From positions 2,170,001 through 2,234,000 of the forward strand of contig BEDY01000002.1 of the NCBI GenBank assembly GCA_002335605.1: DNA of 64,000 nucleotides. Direction: 5' to 3'. The notes under the pieces are model-generated. The model had not been told where the DNA came from, searched no databases, and saw only the letters and a program-made list of their open reading frames with translations. This document shows, piece by piece, positions 58,114 through 64,000 of the stretch (position 1 is the stretch's first letter; each line of letters opens with the position of its first letter). This DNA comes from Prillingera fragicola. Its lineage: Eukaryota; Basidiomycota; Tremellomycetes; Trichosporonales; Trichosporonaceae. A program made the position numbers and the translations under genes.

Positions 58114-59334
58114 ATGGGCAGCACACCACAGGTAGACTACTCGCAGCTGACCATCATCCGCCCGTCCGCCGAGCAGGCCAGCAAAGCCACAGCAAACTCG
58201 TACCCTCGATGGGGAGCCCCAGTCGGCATCCAAACACTCGCAGCATACGACGACGCGTTCAATGCAGTCTACTGCGACCCCTCGACGCCGTGGGGCAGCG
58301 CCGGCGCCGTTGTCGACTGGGTCCTCGTCCCGCGCTCTGACCCGACCACACTCGACATCCTCGCGCACTGCACGACCATCCGGCGCAACGCACTCGTAGT
58401 CCGCTCCGCCGCCGACCGCGAAGCAGCCGACACCCGCACCCCAGCGCAGCCAGGCAAACGCCGCCCGAGCTTTGTCGCGCCCGTCCCCCCCGGCGGCGTC
58501 GAGGACGTGACTTCCTACGCGATCGTCGCAGTGTTCACCCCCGAACCCCACCGCGGCAACCACTATGCGCGCCACATGCTGCGGCTGCTCCACTACGTGC
58601 TCGCGGCGCCGAGCGACCTCCCGCCCTTCCCCGCCGAGTGGGGATCCCCGCCCGCGGACCACGTAGGCGACGCAGCCTTCAGTGTCCTCTACTCTGCCGT
58701 CGGCAAGGACTACTACGCCAAAGCGACAAAGGGCCTCGACCAGCCCGGCTGGCTGCCCCACTTTGCCCCGACGCGGATCTGGAAAGTCGGCGAGGAAGCA
58801 CCGTTCAGCGACGACTGGAAAGTCCTCGACGCGCACTCCACCGGCCTGCTCGAACGCGCAGCGACCGACAAGCAGCGCGCCGCCCTCGCCGCGCCAGGCC
58901 TCACAGCCACGACCCGCCTCGCCATAGCCTTCGACGGGGGCTGGTTCAGGTATTTCCCGACTTGGAGCGGTTTCTTCGCCAAAGCAGCCAACGACCCCAC
59001 AGCCCCGCGGCGGATCCAGCGGTGCTGCGTCCGCCTCCCGCCGACGGCGAGCGGGGAGGAACCGTACGTCGTCTTCACGGCCGAAAAGCGGAAAGACGGC
59101 GGCACGTCGCTGCTCGTCCAGCACGTCCAGCACCCGGTGTCCCTCGCTGTGCTCCTGGCTATTGCGGCGCATGAGGGCGCCGACGAGCTGGATGTCATGG
59201 GCACCTACGAGGGGTGGGACGAGGAGCGGAAGCCGGATAGGATGCTCCAGCTCGGTGGAGAGCTGGGGGCTACGCCCGCCGTGGCGTCGTATGCATGGAA
59301 AGACGGCGTCGAGTGGCTGTGGAATGAGCAGTGA
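58114..59334 (+). CDS. LYC1: LYC1-type GNAT acetyltransferase
   Basis: A single exon encodes 406 residues, one of only two intron-free reading frames in the window (the other is cut by the window end). It starts MGSTPQVDYSQLTII in a CACC ATG context. Family features are the N-terminal block NSYPRWGAPVGIQTLAAYD, the Asp-Pro-Thr-Thr segment VLVPRSDPTTLDILAHC, the acetyl-CoA loop VFTPEPHRGNHYARHMLRLL (GNAT motif A), and VGDAAFSVLYSAVGKDYY. A C-terminal LYC1-like domain ends in MGTYEGWDEER. In Yarrowia, Lyc1 N6-acetylates lysine as the first step of lysine use. The DHTKD1-like enzyme in this window would act late in lysine breakdown by another route. Very high third-position GC creates a long antisense frame. 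Confidence 0.8.
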   Translation: MGSTPQVDYSQLTIIRPSAEQASKATANSYPRWGAPVGIQTLAAYDDAFNAVYCDPSTPWGSAGAVVDWVLVPRSDPTTLDILAHCTTIRRNALVVRSAADREAADTRTPAQPGKRRPSFVAPVPPGGVEDVTSYAIVAVFTPEPHRGNHYARHMLRLLHYVLAAPSDLPPFPAEWGSPPADHVGDAAFSVLYSAVGKDYYAKATKGLDQPGWLPHFAPTRIWKVGEEAPFSDDWKVLDAHSTGLLERAATDKQRAALAAPGLTATTRLAIAFDGGWFRYFPTWSGFFAKAANDPTAPRRIQRCCVRLPPTASGEEPYVVFTAEKRKDGGTSLLVQHVQHPVSLAVLLAIAAHEGADELDVMGTYEGWDEERKPDRMLQLGGELGATPAVASYAWKDGVEWLWNEQ

Positions 59335-59651
59335 GTGGTACCTCGGTTGCGGAGTGCTGACGTTATAGCTGTTTCTGGTGCTAGAGACTGCTCGACGTGT
59401 CCTGTTAGATGATGGTTGTTATACCAGCAGTTGTAGATTGTATTCCACCGACGTCGTGTTCATGTCACACTCCCACTGTCCTCTTACCAACATGCCGACG
59501 CTCACGACTCTGGCCACGCTCTGGGGCCAGGGCGGCGTCCACCTTGGGGTACGGGCGTGAGATCAAGATGCACAAAGACTGCATGTACTCTACAGATACA
59601 CCATCTAAATTCCCCGCCCCCCCCCCGTCTGTCTAAACCCGCCGCCTTTGC
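59335..59651. other. Convergent 3' region
   Basis: 317 bp between two convergent stop codons. A run of C at about 59620-59628 is visible; nothing else. Confidence 0.5.
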
Positions 59652-61921
59652 TCAGAGCGCACCAGCAGCCCAAGCACTCTTGACGAGCCGCACATTCGCC
59701 CACACCGCCAGCAACCCCATTGACAAGCCGATGAACGCCGCGTGCAACCCCTGTATCAGCGGGACGGCGGCCGCGAGCTTGGCGAGGATTGCGCCTGGGA
59801 TGAGGCGGGCCGACAGCGTGGCGACCGGGGAGGCGAGCGCGAGGAGCGCAAGCACAAAGGTCGCTTCTTGGTGGATACCGAGGACGCTTGGTGCGCCGCG
59901 GCGGGCACCCAGCATCCATGCCCAGGCGAGGACGTAGGCGCCTGCGAGGGGAAGGAGGCCGACAGAGTAGAGCTGAGGCCACATTGCTACGGCCGTTACG
60001 AGCTGGGCTTGAACTGCGACTGCCCACTCGTCGTCGTCGCCGCGCAGGGCCGAGCCGAAGGTTAGAGGGACGAGGGGGAGGGCCGTGTCGGCTGGGAGGC
60101 GGAGGGCGGCGGCGGCAGCCGTAGTGGCCGTCAGGGCTAGGGGCAGGAGGCGGGCTGTGGGTGGGATGAGGATGGGGGCTGCCGGTGTTGGCTGAGCAGG
60201 AGTCCGTGGCCGGAGAGAGAGAGAGGCGCGTAGGAGGAGGTAGCTTGACGGTGCGATCGCCAGAGCCTGACAGTCAGACAGCAGCCACAGGCCAGCACTT
60301 ACCATGATGAGCGCCTTGACACTCCACATCCCGCTAAACATCTTGAGGCAGCCCAGGAAGCCGTTCCAGCTCGCAAGCGTACGCACAGCGCTGACAGCAC
60401 TGCCGATGCGTTCACGCAGAGGTCCACGGGGAAGGTCAAGCGCAAACGCGCCAAGAGCCACCGACACGACGATACGGGTCATGTAATCATTCCTGCGGGT
60501 CAGATCAACTCTTCGTGCCGAGACACTCACGATTTCTGCAGCCAGAAGCGCTTGCCCACGGCATACACGGCAAAGCTGGGGACAAACACCACCATACTGG
60601 GCTCGGCGCGGACAGCGGCCGCGAGCGCGGCGGCAGCCAGATTGTCGTGACCGCCGCACGCTGCGACGAGAGCCCACGCGACAAGACCTAACGCAGCCGT
60701 ACGCAGGCTGAGGGTTAGTTCTACCCCTCCCTAGCAGACTTACTGAAATGATCCAAATCCAAGCGCCATAACAGGCGGGGTACACAGAAACACTACAGCC
60801 CCGACACGTGTACGCAAGGTGCGTCCCTGGCGCCAGCCCTCGAGCGTGGCCCACGCCACAGCAGCCGTCCACAAGAGCGTCTCGACAAGCAGGTGCATGG
60901 TAAGGCCCGCGATGGCAGTTTTGATGCCAAACGGCGCATTCACGGGTGGCACGGGCGTGGCAGATGACGGCTCAGCAGCAATTGGAGGTCTACAGTCAGC
61001 ACAACTCCAGACCGCAACATACTGTCGCCGCAGAGGACGGAATACGTGCGCTGCACTCGCAAGGGTGAGCGTCTCGGCAAACGCCGAGCGGACCGTGCCC
61101 GAGCAGCCTGCAGTGTCAGCAACCACTGCACGGAATAACTTACAAAGCATGACAACAGCGACGACGATACGCAGCGCAATGGCAAAGGCCACGGCGACAC
61201 CCAAAGCGCCTCGCGCACCGAAGCGCGCTTGCGCCCATTTGGCGCCTTGTCGCACCGGCGCATCATGCGCCGCTTCACGGGCACGTACACGGCGCCAGCG
61301 TTCCTCGTTACGAGCCCTGCGGCGCCGCTTTGTTTCTGCCTCGGCGGCAGCGCTGCCTGGCGGGTGCTGACGGTGGTGGGATGAGGATGACGACGAGCGG
61401 TGCTCGCGCGGCGAGCCGGGAAATGCCGCTGGTGATAGGGAAGGGGAGCGGCCAGACGAGGGCGTGCGGAGGTGCTGCGAGGACATGCGCCGGGGGACGC
61501 CAAGCGGTGTGCCCGGTCCTGGGGTCGAGTCGGACGGCGCCGCGCTGAGGCCTGGCGTGGGTAGACCGGAGGGCACGGACGATGGGGCGAGCGACGGCGA
61601 GAGTGAGCTGCTCAGCCCGGCGCTTGGTGGGCCGTGGTGGAAGACTGGCTCGCGCTGCGACACACTGCTGCCTGTGCGTGGGCGGGGTGCTGCGCGTCCG
61701 CCGGCTGCGTCCCACACCTGTGCTATCGATGGCGAGTTGCGTGCGGCATAGTACTGGGCCGGCAGGGAGGAGAGCGTCGTGTGGCTCGCAAATGTGGAGA
61801 AGGACGCGAGCGAGTCCAGGTCCGTGTCAGAGCTGCAGGTAAGCGGTGGTCTCGCTCGGCGGGGCGGGGGAGTGTTGTTGACATCTGTTGGCAACAGCGA
61901 GGCGAGTCTCAGCCAGTGCAT
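59652..61921 (-). CDS. Divergent ALG6/ALG8-like polytopic membrane protein
   Basis: Six exons, 61144-61921, 61023-61107, 60744-60989, 60531-60707, 60303-60492 and 59652-60266, encode 696 residues. Residues 1-190 are a Ser/Pro-rich disordered extension, then a basic patch (KRRRRARNEERWRRVR), then about ten hydrophobic segments beginning GVAVAFAIALRIVVAVVML. CTPPVMALGFGSFH sits where ALG6/ALG8 glucosyltransferases have their P-x-x-x-x-D-x-GHFQYN motif, and MVVFVPSFAVYAVGKRF resembles their KQMxLYxAPxFFxYLLGK helix; GMWSVKALI recalls the later NFW region. The acidic and HFQYN residues are not kept. If correctly assigned it is an ER protein of the dolichol-P-glucose pathway, perhaps no longer catalytic. 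Three of five introns are 33-36 nt, stopless and in frame. Confidence 0.65.
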
Positions 61922-62623
61922 TACATGTGCAATGACGTGGAGCCTGCATGCCAGGCGCTGACTCTGAGAACATCTTCGTGCTGGTCAAGCAGAAGACAGA
62001 GCAAGCAGAGCAATGACCGGAGAATCACGGCTCGTCGTCACATCGTCGCGTCGGCGGAGACGGCGACGACGATGGCGACGCGGTGGACGCGGCGACAGGA
62101 TAGCATGGAGGTGGCAAAGAGTACTTACCCTACGCTCATTGCCGCGCGCTGTGCGCGGTGTTCGCGATAGGTCTGCCTTGGCATTGTCGAGAGGGAGTGT
62201 AGATGGTGACAAGAGCAACGAAGTCTGTTTGCGTTTGACGATGCCGGCTTCTGACTGACCGGCTAAACATGCCGGATGCAGAACCAATCAATCTCCTCCA
62301 CAGTCATACATCTCGGTCGTCCATGCCATGCATACGCTTGCGTACAACAGCAGCCAGAGTCTGCTCACTGTGGGTGAATCTGCACGCTGCGGGTCTCTAG
62401 CTCTAGTTGCACAGTTGTACACCGTACAGGCCGAGATATGCCCATGGGCTAATGCTTTTGCCGGCCAAGATCTCACCTCCAATGTGGCCAGCCAAGAGGC
62501 CGACAGCCTCCGAACGCCAGCCTTGCCGCAACGCCTCTGTAAACTAGCATGCATACATAGCAACGACGCGCTCATGATTACAATGCAGCTACCAAGACGG
62601 CGACGACAACCAGCATCGCTCAC
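61922..62623. other. Intergenic region
   Basis: 702 bp upstream of the membrane protein and downstream of the last gene. GC-rich direct CGGCGACG-type repeats lie near 62054-62096. No gene seen. Confidence 0.5.
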
Positions 62624-64000
62624 CTACTCGCGCACCTTGACATTCCACCGCCTGAACATCTCCCTCACGCCCTTCTCAACGCCAGTCCCACCCGAAAGGT
62701 CAGCCATGCGTGCAACGCGAAGGATCTCTTCCAGCGCCACAGTTGGCACTGTGCCAGGACCCAGAAGCGCCTGATGTGCCCGAGCGTCCTGCTTGCCCAG
62801 CTTGGAGGAGCGCGAGTCGGGGTCGTAGGGGCAAACTGGCACCTGCCCCAGGACGGGGAAGAGGGCGATGGCGGCCTCGGCTGTCCTAGCGGTTGTGGCA
62901 AACGTGACAGCTGTGCGAAGAGGGATCTGCGGGGTTGGAAGAAAGGGGGAAGGGTCCGCCAGGACGGAGAGGAGGTGGAGCGCGCTGTGGGCAGCGTTCT
63001 GCTCTGCTGCTGCGGTGGCCATGCGGACAATCGCAGACACAACGCGTTGATTCTGGTCGCCGGGGCGGGTGATCGACTCTCCAGCCGTGCTCACACCGAG
63101 TAAAAGGCGAACGAGGTCGACAGGGTCACCTAGATCAAAGACCCCGCAAGGCTCTGCAGGCGTATCAACGTGCTCTTCGTGCGTCGGGAGAATGGCGTCG
63201 CGGACGAGCAGATGCAGCACATGCGAGTCAGTGTTGCTCGGCAAGGCGGTCGTGGCTGCATCCATCATGACGGCCGATGCACGTTCAACGTAAGGAGTCA
63301 CGAGCCTTATCCAGCCTCGCCGCATGTCTGACCGCGCAGCCTGCCATGCCGCTGTGTCCGCAAGGTTGATGTTTCTGTGGTTCGCGGTCTCGAGTTGCCC
63401 AACAACCACGTCTGAGATAGCAAGGCCCAGATTACGGCGCTCACGAGATACTTGTTCGCGCTGGGGGAGGCTCCCGACAGGCTTGCTGAAATCGAGCGCT
63501 GGGAGGGTCGATGGCGGAACGATCATCCGGGTCAACCGCCCAGCCGTTGAATTGAAAGCGTCCTCTTTGGGGTACCAGTTGCTCTTCTCAGCCCGGGATA
63601 GCAACTCGACTAGTGGAATGTGCTGCACGAGAAGTTGGAGCTGTAACGGGGTCGGAATGATGTTGACGGAGGCCATAAAGTCGAGAACGCGTGCCGGCGT
63701 TGGCGCACCCTCAATAGCATGCTTCTGCCCTCCGTGCGCAGTACTCTGGAGCGCTGGAACGGTCCATGCCAGCCTCTTGCGGAATGCTGGGGGTTCGACA
63801 GCGTGGTGGTGTCGCTTCCTGGGCACCGGCCGCAGCGCTGCAATGAGCAAAGGCGTAAACTGCTCGGCTCTCCATGCCCTGCCCTTCGTGCCATGAGCAC
63901 GAGGAAGAGCATCCCACTCTCGCAGTTCCTCTGCACGGTCCAACCAGGCAGCCCAGAGAGCTAGGAGACCCGCGTGTTCCCGGTACTGGACGTTTGCCCA
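62624..64000 (-). CDS. Unknown protein, 5' end outside the window
   Basis: An uninterrupted frame runs from the window edge to the stop at 62624 (458 codons plus stop), so the start lies beyond 64000. The visible part is mostly helical, with Ala/Arg/Leu-rich stretches such as AGLLALWAAWLDRAEELREW, VLDFMASVNIIPTPLQLQLL and IVRMATAAAEQNAAHSALHL. The regular helix-turn-helix feel suggests a helical-repeat (TPR- or PPR-like) protein, but no repeat consensus is clear. The sequence uses GC-ending codons like its neighbours and shows no internal splice sites that would improve it. Family not recognised. Confidence 0.75.
   Translation of the reverse strand, partial: WANVQYREHAGLLALWAAWLDRAEELREWDALPRAHGTKGRAWRAEQFTPLLIAALRPVPRKRHHHAVEPPAFRKRLAWTVPALQSTAHGGQKHAIEGAPTPARVLDFMASVNIIPTPLQLQLLVQHIPLVELLSRAEKSNWYPKEDAFNSTAGRLTRMIVPPSTLPALDFSKPVGSLPQREQVSRERRNLGLAISDVVVGQLETANHRNINLADTAAWQAARSDMRRGWIRLVTPYVERASAVMMDAATTALPSNTDSHVLHLLVRDAILPTHEEHVDTPAEPCGVFDLGDPVDLVRLLLGVSTAGESITRPGDQNQRVVSAIVRMATAAAEQNAAHSALHLLSVLADPSPFLPTPQIPLRTAVTFATTARTAEAAIALFPVLGQVPVCPYDPDSRSSKLGKQDARAHQALLGPGTVPTVALEEILRVARMADLSGGTGVEKGVREMFRRWNVKVRE

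Noticed and set aside
58081..59172. 363-codon minus-strand open frame
   Set aside because: Exact antisense of the LYC1-like gene; arises from very high third-position GC. The peptide is Arg/Gly/Val-rich with no domain.
60740..61921. Reading the ALG-like gene as a continuous 393-codon exon
   Set aside because: Contains two segments with GTAAGT/GTATGT donors, GCTGAC branch sites and CAG/TAG acceptors; removing them keeps frame, and the following junction (60743/60744) needs splicing anyway.

Overview
The window is a fungal nuclear chromosome segment. It looks like a GC-rich basidiomycete yeast of the Tremellomycetes, perhaps Trichosporonales; the lineage is inferred from gene content and style, not from a search. 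The evidence is intron-dense genes with very short introns (32-69 nt, mostly 35-50), a CTGAC or CTAAC branch site just before the 3' splice site, and fungal core genes: VPS1, PRP3, RAD3, TFG1, VPS18, a velvet protein, KAR9-like, and a complex I LYR subunit. Gene models were built by reading GT...AG junctions in both directions and requiring the frame to stay continuous; every model adds up to a whole number of codons.

Layout. 128-3592 (+): a large low-complexity nuclear-looking protein. 3593-7943: an unusually long convergent gap with a perfect 16-bp inverted repeat. 7944-8908 (-): a bZIP factor. 10753-14196 (-): a 16-exon DHTKD1-type 2-oxoadipate dehydrogenase. 14526-15635 (-): a small membrane protein. 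16124-18548 (+): VPS1. 18719-20548 (-): PRP3. 20810-21256 (+): NDUFA6-type LYR protein. 21660-24423 (-): RAD3 with an 11-nt exon. 24639-25513 (+): unknown. 25568-27689 (-): KAR9-like.

A 5.1-kb non-coding stretch (27690-32821) precedes a VelB-type velvet gene (32822-34840, +). Then follow a coiled-coil protein (35171-36878, +), an MFS transporter (36938-38943, -), TFG1 (39499-41796, -), VPS18 (42047-45633, +), a second MFS transporter with an overlapping upstream ORF (45876-47578, +), a protein kinase (47907-50030, +), a 2387-residue UNC80-like scaffold (50106-57454, -), a LYC1-type acetyltransferase (58114-59334, +), a divergent ALG6/ALG8-like membrane protein (59652-61921, -), and a gene cut by the window end (62624-64000, -).

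The genes are mostly independent housekeeping units: transcription and repair (RAD3 and TFG1, i.e. TFIIH and TFIIF), splicing (PRP3), vacuolar traffic (VPS1, VPS18), respiration, spindle positioning, and lysine catabolism (the DHTKD1-like and LYC1-like enzymes). No CRISPR, rRNA, clear tRNA gene or intact transposon was seen. The least explained parts are the two long intergenic regions, the frame-neutral ultrashort introns, and the divergent UNC80-like and ALG6/8-like proteins.
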